37,363 nt of DNA from contig SHYA01000010.1 of NCBI GenBank assembly GCA_009693055.1, forward strand, positions 1-37,363, read 5' to 3'. The first letter of the stretch is position 1. Each line of letters starts with the position of its first letter. The translations under genes were made by a program, and so were the position numbers. Of the stretch, positions 31,610-37,363 are shown in pieces. The notes below the pieces were generated by a model. That model ran no database searches, was not told where the DNA came from, and saw only the letters and a program-made list of their open reading frames with translations. This DNA comes from Dehalococcoidia bacterium. GTDB lineage: Bacteria; Chloroflexota; Dehalococcoidia; Lucifugimonadales; SHYT01.

Positions 31610-32245
31610 ATGAGGCTTCTCGTTCGTGAAGCGCTAGAGACGGTTATCGTGGCGCTTTTGCTGTTCCTCCTGCTGCGGTCCACCGTCCAGAACTTCAAAG
31701 TGGAAGGGGCCAGTATGGAGCCCTCCCTCTTAAGCGGGGAGTACGTCTTCACGAGCAAGCTGGCGTATGTCGAACTCCCTGTTGGGCAGATCGCTAAGGC
31801 GATCCCGTTTTGGAATCCTCCAGAGGACGAAGTGGTGTATCCCTTGGGAGGTCCTCATCAGGGCGAGGTGGTGGTGTTTCGCGCGCCCGACGGCCAGAGC
31901 CGCGACTTTGTGAAGCGCGTCATCGCTGTTGAGGGCGACGAGGTGGTCATTCGCAAGGGGGTCGTTCTTGTGGACGGAAGACCCTTGAATGAGTCGTACA
32001 CGCGTCCCATGCCGCTGGGGCAAAGCTTTGGGCCATGGAGCGTTCCCAAGGGATACATTTTTGTGCTGGGAGACAACCGGCCTGCCAGCAGTGACTCCCG
32101 ATACTGGGGGCCTATTCCGCTCTCCTTAGTTGTTGGACGGGTATGGTTACGGTACTGGCCGTTTAGCGAGGCTGACTTTTTTGGGGCTGCCACACCAGAG
32201 ACCGGAGAACCCCAGACCTCTGTTTCAGGCGCGGGGCAGCCGTAA
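31610..32245 (+). CDS. lepB: Signal peptidase I
   Basis: Signal peptidase I removes signal peptides on the outer face of the membrane. The protein has 211 residues with one N-terminal membrane anchor (ALETVIVALLLFLLLRSTVQ). The catalytic Ser is in VEGASMEPSLLSGEYV (about residue 35), and the general-base Lys in RDFVKRVIAVEGDEV (about 102). The box-E motif YIFVLGDNRPASSDSRYWGPI is present. I chose the ATG at 31610, with GGAGTG upstream and a TATAAT at 31550. The C-terminus has a polar tail. Confidence 0.95.
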   Translation: MRLLVREALETVIVALLLFLLLRSTVQNFKVEGASMEPSLLSGEYVFTSKLAYVELPVGQIAKAIPFWNPPEDEVVYPLGGPHQGEVVVFRAPDGQSRDFVKRVIAVEGDEVVIRKGVVLVDGRPLNESYTRPMPLGQSFGPWSVPKGYIFVLGDNRPASSDSRYWGPIPLSLVVGRVWLRYWPFSEADFFGAATPETGEPQTSVSGAGQP

Positions 32246-32314
32246 GCAAAAACCGTTATCCGCGTCAGCGTGTTGAAAGCTCCGAGGGCAGGCGGAGCTG
32301 TTGAAGGAGGCCCG

Positions 32315-32494
32315 GTGAGGTTCCTCATCATCCATGAGACCCGGCACGAGTTGATTGTTGAGGCGGCCAGCCAGCGCGAGGCGGAAGAAGAGGCGGCGCG
32401 GATGCCTTACGAGCGGTGGCAGCGGGCGACCACCGTCAGGGAGGAGTGCGTGCCGATTGAGGAGGACCCAAGGAACCCATTCGCGGGCGGTTAG
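32315..32494 (+). CDS. Small conserved-looking protein, function unknown
   Basis: This encodes 59 residues, MRFLIIHETRHELIVEAAS then REAEEEAARMPYERWQRATT and VREECVPIEEDPRNPFAGG. A beta strand, a charged helix and a second strand can be guessed; no known motif is seen. AAGGAGG stands four bases before the GTG at 32315, a strong ribosome site. It is 69 bases downstream of lepB and is followed by a perfect 16-pair palindromic terminator, so it is probably a real gene. Confidence 0.65.
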   Translation: MRFLIIHETRHELIVEAASQREAEEEAARMPYERWQRATTVREECVPIEEDPRNPFAGG

Positions 32495-32519
32495 CGCGCG
32501 GGGGCAAGCGGACCAAAGC

Positions 32520-32553
32520 GCGAGGGGGCCCCGACTTGTCGGGGCCCCCTCGC
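32520..32553. terminator. Perfect 16-pair palindrome, bidirectional terminator candidate
   Basis: GCGAGGGGGCCCCGAC and GTCGGGGCCCCCTCGC flank a two-base TT centre. It separates the plus-strand 59-residue gene from the minus-strand micro-ORFs. The following CTTGTTCC on the plus strand is a weak T-tract, so termination efficiency is uncertain. Confidence 0.65.
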
Positions 32554-32577
32554 TTGTTCCAGATCGCGGCGCCTGGG

Positions 32578-32658
<81 letters not shown>

Positions 32659-32687
32659 ACTGGTGCGTCCAGATTCCGCTGACGGGG

Positions 32688-32726
32688 TTAGCGCTTCTTC
32701 GCTGGTTTGGACTTCTCGCGTTCCAT
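32688..32726 (-). CDS. Micro-ORF encoding MEREKSKPAKKR (12 residues)
   Basis: This minus-strand frame encodes MEREKSKPAKKR and stops at TAA. GGAGGTGA lies seven bases before the ATG. It is the upstream member of the tandem pair; the downstream copy (32640) repeats the first eleven codons. The peptide is strongly basic with five lysines and two arginines, consistent with nucleic acid or ribosome binding, but that is inference. Two terminator-like hairpins stand upstream of it on the same strand, and no clear promoter was found between them and the start. Confidence 0.5.
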   Translation of the reverse strand: MEREKSKPAKKR

Positions 32727-32745
32727 GGGGATGTCACCTCCCTTC
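32694..32745. repeat. Direct repeat, copy B
   Basis: Second copy of the unit at 32608-32658, with GGGG instead of GGG in the spacer. Confidence 0.9.
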
Positions 32746-32770
32746 TGTGTGGACTTGGTGACTGCCGCAA

Positions 32771-32803
32771 TAAAAAGCCCCTTCGCAGTCACGGAAGGAG
32801 CTT
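32771..32803 (-). terminator. Terminator-like hairpin 2, upstream of the micro-ORFs
   Basis: On the minus strand AAGCTCCTTC pairs with GAAGGGGCTT (one mismatch) around nine bases, followed by TTTTTATT. Only five bases separate it from hairpin 1. Confidence 0.6.
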
Positions 32804-32808
32804 CAGAC

Positions 32809-32835
32809 AAAAAAGAGCCGCATTGCTGCGGCTCT
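32809..32835 (-). terminator. Terminator-like hairpin 1
   Basis: On the minus strand AGAGCCGCA and TGCGGCTCT form a nine-pair stem with a GCAA loop, followed by TTTTTT. The transcript it ends is not evident; leftward transcription from tRNA-Lys or an attenuated leader are possible. Confidence 0.7.
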
Positions 32836-33022
32836 CCTCTTGAAACGGCGCGTTTATCGTCAACTACCATGTGTGTATGCAGAACACAAGCCTAGGGTCA
32901 TAGCGTTGTCAAGAGAAAAACGCCGTCATTGTGGAACACGCAGCTCTCTTGTTGGGCGGAAGTTGTGGGAGCCGCAAGAAGGCAGGATACTGCTCTCGAA
33001 TCGCGACCGCGTCCTTCCTAAC

Positions 33023-33125
33023 GTGTCATTTCGAGGGAGCGGAGCGACCGAGGAATCTCCCCTCGGGCTGTGTCGTGATGGTTACGCCTACCAGAGGAGA
33101 TTCTTCGCTGCGCTCAGAATGACAC
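33023..33125. repeat. 103-base palindromic dispersed repeat
   Basis: The ends are imperfect inverted repeats of about 35 bases: GTGTCATTTCGAGGGAGCGG...GAGGAATCTCC at the left and GGAGATTCTTCG...GCTCAGAATGACAC at the right. No ORF is inside. A degenerate half-copy lies at 21859-21915. It resembles non-autonomous, MITE- or REP-like elements common in environmental bacterial genomes. Confidence 0.75.
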
Positions 33126-33219
33126 CAGGGGGCCGGACGCGGCGTGATACCATGCAGCCGACGCGCGGCCGGTTCGTCAGATGCGTGCGGCGTACAGGCT
33201 GCTTGAGGGGGAGTGGCCC

Positions 33220-33255
33220 ATGAGGCTTAAGGGAAAGGTGGCGCTCATTAGCGGG
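33220..33255 (+). pseudogene. Stub of a short-chain dehydrogenase gene
   Basis: From the ATG at 33220 the frame reads MRLKGKVALISG, the exact kind of start used by short-chain dehydrogenase/reductase genes just before their TGxxxGxG cofactor loop. GGGGGAGTGG precedes the ATG. After twelve codons it runs into a palindrome (33254) and then unrelated sequence, with no Rossmann glycines. The rest of the gene is gone, apparently removed when the recombinase-bearing DNA arrived or rearranged. Confidence 0.6.
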
Positions 33256-33284
33256 TGGGGCGGCCCGGAACGGGCCGCCCCACC
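33254..33284. terminator. Perfect 14-pair palindrome at the dehydrogenase stub junction
   Basis: GGTGGGGCGGCCCG and CGGGCCGCCCCACC around GAA, followed by TTTGTG. It may be a terminator or a GC-rich palindromic repeat marking the breakpoint. Confidence 0.6.
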
Positions 33285-33348
33285 TTTGTGTTGGGCCGCT
33301 TTTTGCTAGGACCGTTTAAGGCCTTCAAGTGGGCATCAAGAGTCCTAG

Positions 33349-34262
33349 ATGATTCCTTTGCCCAAGGGCAAGCGGTGGGGACGTGGCCACAGCCACAAGG
33401 TGCTCACAAGCCGCTTCTACACCGGCACGCTCACGTGGGGCGGCAATGGTAAGTACCACCGCGCGGCCAAGTTGACCTCAGTGGTAGTGCGTAATGCTGT
33501 ACCAGCCCTCGTGGACGAAGCCATTTTCCAGCATGTCCAGGAATCCCTAAAGGCCAGGGCACCGAATGTGACGCACTCACGCCGCGTCGCCAGTCCAGAC
33601 CTCTTGAGCGGCCAACTGCGCTGCGAAGTATGCGGAGCCGCCATGTTTGGCATTAGCGCCAAGCAGGGGCGGTTCCGGTATTACACATGCGCCACGGCCT
33701 TTCTGCAATGGGCGGCAGGAGTGTCCTGGAAAGTCCGCGCCCCAGGCAGCGATGGAGGCGCTGGTGCTGGACAAAGTGCGCGAGTTGGTGTTGCAAGAGG
33801 ACCACCCGGCAGAACTGATACGGCCTACAAATGAATAGTTGGCCGGATCACTGACAGGCGTGAAGGAACGACTGGCGTCCCTAGACGCGCAAGTTGGCGA
33901 CGTGGAGCGCCGCCTAGAGCGCCTTTACGACGCTCTGGAAACTGGCGAGCTGTCTCTGGAAGACCTAGCACCTCGTATTCGTGAATTGCGCGGCCAGCGG
34001 GATTTGCTGTCCCGCGCTAGGAATGAGGCAAGGGAAACGCTGGAGGCGGGACAGGTGGAACTCGTGGATAGAGAGGCGGTGCTCGGCTACTTGGGCGACC
34101 TGAGGGGCGTCCTGGAACAGGGCACCGTGGCGGAGCGGCGGGCAATTCTGGAGTCGTTCGTGCAGGACGTGGTGAAGGGTGACACGGAGGTCACCGTCCA
34201 CTACACGCTTCCCGTCCCGCCAGCGAGGGCGGAGGTTGGAGAACCGATGGTTATGAATACCG
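33349..34262 (+). pseudogene. Serine recombinase remnant (large resolvase family)
   Basis: The remnant lacks the N-terminal catalytic resolvase domain. What is left begins in the recombinase domain (KVLTSRFYTGTLTWGG, near 33397) and includes the zinc beta-ribbon SGQLRCEVCGAAMFGISAKQGRFRYYTCAT. At about 33705 the frame shifts, continuing as CNGRQECPGKSAPQAAMEALVLDKVRELVL. An in-frame TAG at 33836 follows. Beyond it the long coiled-coil domain reads VKERLASLDAQVGDVERRLERLYDALETGELSLEDLAPRIRELRGQRDLL and ends near VTVHYTLPVPP. The frame then runs on antisense through tRNA-Lys with no natural stop, so the 3' end is also disturbed. It cannot be active. Confidence 0.85.
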
Positions 34263-34269
34263 TAGCTTA

Positions 34270-34346
34270 TGGTGGGCCGAGAGGGATTCGAACCCCCGAC
34301 CAACGGATTAAAAGTCCGCAGCTCTGCCAGGCTGAGCTATCGGCCC
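34270..34346 (-). tRNA. tRNA-Lys (anticodon TTT), CCA encoded
   Basis: On the minus strand the acceptor arms GGGCCGA and TCGGCCC pair over seven bases. The D-arm stretch TAGCTCAGCCTGGCAGAGC, the anticodon arm GGACTTTTAATCC (TTT) and the T-arm GGGGGTTCGAATCCC are all canonical. A discriminator base A and an encoded CCA follow. A TACAAT box (34359-34354) sits eight bases upstream, so the primary transcript would begin almost at the mature 5' end. The recombinase remnant abuts its 3' end. Confidence 0.97.
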
Positions 34347-34353
34347 CGAGGCC

Positions 34354-34359
34354 ATTGTA
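34354..34359 (-). promoter_or_regulatory. -10 box of tRNA-Lys
   Basis: TACAAT on the minus strand, with a weak TTTGCT-like -35 about 16 bases upstream. Start predicted within one or two bases of the mature tRNA end. Confidence 0.5.
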
Positions 34360-34388
34360 GCAGCGGGCCTCTCGGAGCAAAAGGCGCA

Positions 34389-34439
34389 GCACACAGAAAA
34401 GACAGGCCGCTCTCTGAGCGGCCTGTCTTTTCTGTGTGC
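34389..34439. terminator. Perfect 24-pair bidirectional terminator
   Basis: The two arms begin GCACACAGAAAAGACAGGCC and are perfectly complementary over 24 bases around a TCT loop. Internal AAAAGA/TCTTTT gives a T-run at the stem base on either strand. It ends the esterase gene (minus) and insulates the tRNA-Lys promoter. Confidence 0.8.
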
Positions 34440-34473
34440 GAGGCGTCCTAGACGGCTAAGGCTTCCGAGCAGG

Positions 34474-35448
34474 TTACTTCCCGGCCGTCGCCTTTGCCTT
34501 GGGGGCCGCCTTGATGGGCCCGAAGGCCTTCTTTACGAAGTCCGAGGCCTCGGCAACGGCCTTGGCGCCGTCGTCCATGCCGGGCATGCCAAAGAAGCCG
34601 TGAATCTGGCCGTTGTACCGTTTGCAGACGGTCTGAACGCCGGCCTCTTCCAGTTTCTTGGCGTAGGCCTCGCCCTCGTCGCGGAGGGGGTCGAACTCGG
34701 CCGTGAAGACGATCGCGGGCGCCAGGCCCTTGAAGTTCTTGGCCTGGAGTGGTGCCGCGTACGGGTTCTTGGCGTCCGCGTCCTTGCTCAGGTACAGGTC
34801 CCAGAACCACTTCATGGAGTCCTTCGTCAGCAGATACCCCGCGGCGTTGTCCTTATACGACTTGGTGTCGTAGTTCCGGTCGGTAACGGGGTACGCCAGG
34901 AGCTGGGCGGAGATCTTGAGGCCGCCCTTGTCGCGCGCCATCTGGGCGACGGCGGCCGCCAGGTTGCCGCCAGCGCTGTCGCCGCCGACAGCAATCTTGT
35001 CTGCAACGACGTTGAAGTACTCCGCGTTATCGTGGATCCACTTCGTCGCGGCGTAGCAGTCCTCTACAGGGCCGGGGAACTTCGTCTCCGGTGCGAGCCG
35101 GTAGTCAACGTTGACCACGACGCAGCCGATCTTGTCCGCCAAGTGCCGGCAGACTCCGTCAGCCTGGTCAAGGGTGCCCAGTACCCAGCCGCCGCCGTGG
35201 AACCAGACCAGCGCGCCGTAAGGGCCGCTGTCGAACCCAGGCGAAGGCAGGACTGGGGTGTAGAGGCGGACTGGCACGGGACCGCCCGGGCCGGGGACGT
35301 AGTGCTTGGTTACGCGCGCCATGGCCGGCCCAGGCGCAGGCGGGAACGCCATGGCCTTCCGCATCTCTTGCGGAGTGAGGCTCCCCAGGGGAGGCATCAT
35401 CTTGCTGAACATGTCCAGGACGGCCTTAGCTTGTGGGTGCAGCGGCAT
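34474..35448 (-). CDS. Alpha/beta hydrolase, HSL-type esterase/lipase
   Basis: This 324-residue enzyme belongs to the hormone-sensitive-lipase-like esterases, which cleave short to medium acyl esters. The oxyanion motif HGGGWVLG is near residue 78, the nucleophile in GGDSAGGNLAAAVA near 155, the Asp in TAEFDPLRDEGEAYA and the His in GQIHGFFGMPGM. The order and spacing are complete. ATG at 35448 with AAGGGGGAAACT upstream. The tail ends in a Lys/Ala-rich stretch (APKAKATAGK). It diverges from the luciferase-like monooxygenase gene. Such esterases are frequent beside monooxygenases in catabolic clusters; a shared pathway is only suggested. Confidence 0.93.
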   Translation of the reverse strand: MPLHPQAKAVLDMFSKMMPPLGSLTPQEMRKAMAFPPAPGPAMARVTKHYVPGPGGPVPVRLYTPVLPSPGFDSGPYGALVWFHGGGWVLGTLDQADGVCRHLADKIGCVVVNVDYRLAPETKFPGPVEDCYAATKWIHDNAEYFNVVADKIAVGGDSAGGNLAAAVAQMARDKGGLKISAQLLAYPVTDRNYDTKSYKDNAAGYLLTKDSMKWFWDLYLSKDADAKNPYAAPLQAKNFKGLAPAIVFTAEFDPLRDEGEAYAKKLEEAGVQTVCKRYNGQIHGFFGMPGMDDGAKAVAEASDFVKKAFGPIKAAPKAKATAGK

Positions 35449-35588
35449 AGTTTCCCCCTTCCTTGCAGTTAGATCTCTTTGAGACGTCTGGCGCACGGTA
35501 CCACAGAAATTGCGGGGCGGTCAAGAGGGGGAGTGCTCGCGCTCCGCGCACGCGGTGCCGCCTGCGCACGGCGCTGCCTCTCGCACGC

Positions 35589-35617
35589 TTGACATTCCTC
35601 CAGCGGAGTGCCAGCAT
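35589..35617 (+). promoter_or_regulatory. Promoter of the first monooxygenase gene
   Basis: TTGACA, a 17-base spacer and CAGCAT. The GCTTGACAT core is shared with the candidate promoter of the second paralogue at 37067. Confidence 0.6.
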
Positions 35618-35656
35618 GCGGTTAAAAGCTGCGAACAAAACAAGGAGGGGAGAGCA

Positions 35657-36931
35657 ATGCTTATCGGCCACTTCAACGAGCAACCGTGGCAAGACGCAAG
35701 TACCGGTCTCGTAGGCTCCCTGGCCCAGTTGCAGGTGAGCAACGAGCACTACAACCCGGGGATCGGCCGCGACCTCTACAACCGGTTTATTGACGAGAAG
35801 CTGTACGCGGAGGAGGTGGGGTTTGAGGCGCTCATGATGAACGAGCACCACAGCGCGCCCTACTGCATCCAGGGCGTGACGAACGTGGAGCTGTTCATCC
35901 TGGCGCGGCAGACCAGCAAGGCCAAATTGGTTCCGCTGGGAAACCCGCTGCCTATCTGGGACGACCCGCTGTGGCTGGCGGAGAGCCTGGCGATGACCGA
36001 CATGATCTCCGGCGGGCGGCTGATCTCCGGTTTTGTCCGCGGCGGCGGCCCAGAGAGCATCTCGCACAACGCCAACACGACGTACAACCGGGAGCGGTTC
36101 AACGAGGCGCACGACTTCATCATCAAGACGTGGACGACGCCCGGGCCGTTCCGCTGGGAAGGGAAGCACCACCACTTCCGGTACGTGAACCCGTGGTGCC
36201 TGCCGCTCCAGAAACCCCATCCGCCCATCTGGATTCCCGGCATCTCCAGCGCTGAAACCGTGAAATGGTGCGCGGAGCATCGCTATCCGTACGTCATGCT
36301 GGCAACGCGGATCGAGCCAACCAAAGAGATGTTCGACCTGTACTATCAACACGGCGCGGAGGTGGGGAATAAGGTCGGGACCCAGAACGTAGGGTACCTG
36401 TTCAAGGTGCACGTGGAAGAGACGGAGGACAAGGGGGAAGAGGTGGGGAAGAAGTACATTGAGGGAGTGGCCAACCCCTTTATCCAGGAGGGGAATGAGG
36501 GCTTTCTCTTGCCGCATCATTTCTTGCCTCCCGGGTACTCTTCCCGCGCCTCCGTGCGAAAGATGTTGGAGCTGTTTACTGACCAGCAAGCCGGAGGAAC
36601 GAGCGGCCGCTTCTCCCAGGGAAACTACGAGTCGAACGTCAAGAACCTGAGCATCATCAGCGGCACTCCGAAGGCGGTGATGCCGAAGGTGCGGCACGTG
36701 TTGGAGACGCTGCGGCCCGGCACGATCTTCCTCTGGGACGGGGACGGCGCGATGGACCACGGCGACCAGGTGCGCAGCCTAAGACTCCACGGGCAGGAGG
36801 TCATCCCGGCCATCAAGGAGATTGCGAAGGAGCTGGACCTGAAGAGCCCGTACGAAACCAACGACGGGACGGGGATTGCACCCGCAGTCTGGGCCAAGCA
36901 CCAGGCGGCGCAAAAAGCAGCAAAGGCGTAG
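35657..36931 (+). CDS. Luciferase-like (LLM) flavin-dependent monooxygenase
   Basis: This 424-residue protein has the bacterial luciferase-type TIM barrel, using reduced FMN or F420-type flavin and O2 to oxidise an organic substrate. The start MLIGHFNEQPWQD is followed by EEVGFEALMMNEHHSAPYC, with the NEHH motif of this subfamily. Later come PLGNPLPIWDDPLWLAESLAM, SGGRLISGFVRGGGPES and PPIWIPGISSAETVKW. The C-terminal 120 residues form a helical extension ending KHQAAQKAAKA. AAGGAGGGGAGAG precedes the ATG at 35657. It is the first of two tandem paralogues. Substrate unknown. Confidence 0.92.
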   Translation: MLIGHFNEQPWQDASTGLVGSLAQLQVSNEHYNPGIGRDLYNRFIDEKLYAEEVGFEALMMNEHHSAPYCIQGVTNVELFILARQTSKAKLVPLGNPLPIWDDPLWLAESLAMTDMISGGRLISGFVRGGGPESISHNANTTYNRERFNEAHDFIIKTWTTPGPFRWEGKHHHFRYVNPWCLPLQKPHPPIWIPGISSAETVKWCAEHRYPYVMLATRIEPTKEMFDLYYQHGAEVGNKVGTQNVGYLFKVHVEETEDKGEEVGKKYIEGVANPFIQEGNEGFLLPHHFLPPGYSSRASVRKMLELFTDQQAGGTSGRFSQGNYESNVKNLSIISGTPKAVMPKVRHVLETLRPGTIFLWDGDGAMDHGDQVRSLRLHGQEVIPAIKEIAKELDLKSPYETNDGTGIAPAVWAKHQAAQKAAKA

Positions 36932-36953
36932 CCAGCCTTCCGCGATTGGAAGC

Positions 36954-36995
36954 ACGAGTAGCCCCCGGCTTCTCACGAGGCCGGGGGCTACTCGT
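36954..36995. terminator. Palindrome between the two monooxygenase genes
   Basis: ACGAGTAGCCCCCGGC and its exact complement form a 16-pair stem around a ten-base loop. No long T-run follows, so it may act as a terminator or an mRNA-stabilising hairpin. Confidence 0.6.
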
Positions 36996-37066
36996 TGCAA
37001 GAGAATGGTGCAGGCACCCAGGCGGCTGCGAGCGACGACGAAAATCGTAATAGCCGGACTCGTAGC

Positions 37067-37096
37067 TTGACATGCTCCACACGGCTATGCGAACAT
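37067..37096 (+). promoter_or_regulatory. Candidate promoter of the second monooxygenase gene
   Basis: TTGACA, an 18-base spacer and a weak GAACAT. Confidence 0.4.
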
Positions 37097-37131
37097 AGCG
37101 GAAGTTTCGATCGAAGAGGGAGGAGAGTAGT

Positions 37132-37363
37132 ATGCTCATTGGGCATTTCACGGAGCAACCCTGGCAGGACCCCGAGCTCGAGGGCAAGTCCGGCTATTAC
37201 GATACCAGCAACCGGTTCTACAAGCCGGAGATCGGCGCGCAGCTGTACAACCGGTACCTGGACGAGAAGCTGTACGCGGAAGAGGTTGGGTTTGAGGGGC
37301 TCATGATGAACGAGCACCACAACACGCCGTTCTGCATGCAGAGCGTCACCAACGTGGACCTGA
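37132..37363 (+). CDS. Luciferase-like (LLM) monooxygenase, second paralogue (3' end cut)
   Basis: Only the first 77 codons are inside the window. The protein starts MLIGHFTEQPWQDPELEG, and continues LYNRYLDEKLYAEEVGFEGLMMNEHHNTPFC then MQSVTNVDL. It is closely related to the upstream copy, sharing MLIGHF-EQPWQD, DEKLYAEEVGFE-LMMNEHH and the spacing between them, but has a different loop of about ten residues (SGYYDTSNRFYKP). GGGAGGAGAG lies before the ATG. The gene runs off the end of the window. Confidence 0.92.
   Translation, partial: MLIGHFTEQPWQDPELEGKSGYYDTSNRFYKPEIGAQLYNRYLDEKLYAEEVGFEGLMMNEHHNTPFCMQSVTNVDL

Noticed and set aside
33349-34262. Active serine integrase element
   Set aside because: The catalytic resolvase domain is missing and the remainder has a frameshift and a stop; no second attachment site was found.
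34262-34360. Open frame continuing the recombinase as GIRTPDQRIKSPQLCQAELS
   Set aside because: This is the antisense of tRNA-Lys, a classic spurious translation, so it is not counted as protein.

Overview
The window is a GC-rich (roughly 65%) bacterial chromosome segment with bacterial ribosomal, riboflavin, cytochrome c maturation and aminoacyl-tRNA synthetase genes. Several features together suggest a Chloroflexota bacterium, possibly a Dehalococcoidia/SAR202-type lineage: tandem luciferase-like flavin monooxygenase paralogues, a DUF5671-type membrane protein, CHRD/cupredoxin remnants, GTG and TTG starts, and short dispersed repeats of the 'CTTCGGCTTCGCTCAGGA' kind scattered between and inside genes. 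This placement is an inference; no rRNA is present.

Layout. 1-2623: ribosomal block with the end of rplK, then rplA, an L10-leader attenuator, rplJ, rplL and a small zinc-ribbon gene, closed by a terminator. 2711-5147: a radC gene lacking its usual central helix-hairpin-helix segment, convergent with a Kef-type antiporter. 5371-9165: rarA, a major facilitator transporter and a threonine-aldolase-type lyase. 9261-12760: a small membrane protein and a much enlarged alaS. 12825-15203: a lipoprotein-like NTF2-fold candidate and a 13-segment membrane protein. 15221-19111 (minus strand): ccmA-ccmB-ccmC-ccmD heme export operon followed by selA. 19337-20457: remains of an ECF sigma factor gene fused by deletion to a headless CHRD/cupredoxin gene. 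20562-24502: secreted nuclease, DUF1802 protein, aldo/keto reductase, EVE protein and an EF-Tu domain-2-like protein. 24499-29019 (minus strand): dcd-ribD-ribE-ribBA-clpS-ribH, a complete riboflavin set with a protease adaptor inside it. 29158-32245: SIMPL lipoprotein, anti-sigma factor, ECF sigma factor and, divergently, lepB. 32315-34346: a small-gene and wreckage zone holding a 59-residue protein, two tandem lysine-rich micro-ORFs with strong Shine-Dalgarno sites, palindromic repeats, a 12-codon stub of a short-chain dehydrogenase, a decayed serine recombinase and tRNA-Lys. 34474-37363: an HSL-type esterase and two tandem luciferase-like monooxygenases, the second cut by the window end.

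How the genes work together. The rib genes make riboflavin from GTP and ribulose 5-phosphate, which would feed the flavin-dependent monooxygenases. The ccm genes handle heme for c-type cytochromes, and selA implies selenoprotein synthesis. Two sigma-factor loci are present, one intact with its zinc-binding anti-sigma factor and one dead.

The most unusual signals are (i) a low-GC insertion of roughly 110-120 residues in the essential alanyl-tRNA synthetase, plus several dispersed repeats absorbed in frame into the same gene, and (ii) the duplicated micro-ORFs, one ending in eleven AAG lysine codons. I see no CRISPR array, no rRNA, no intact mobile element and no recognisable defence system.
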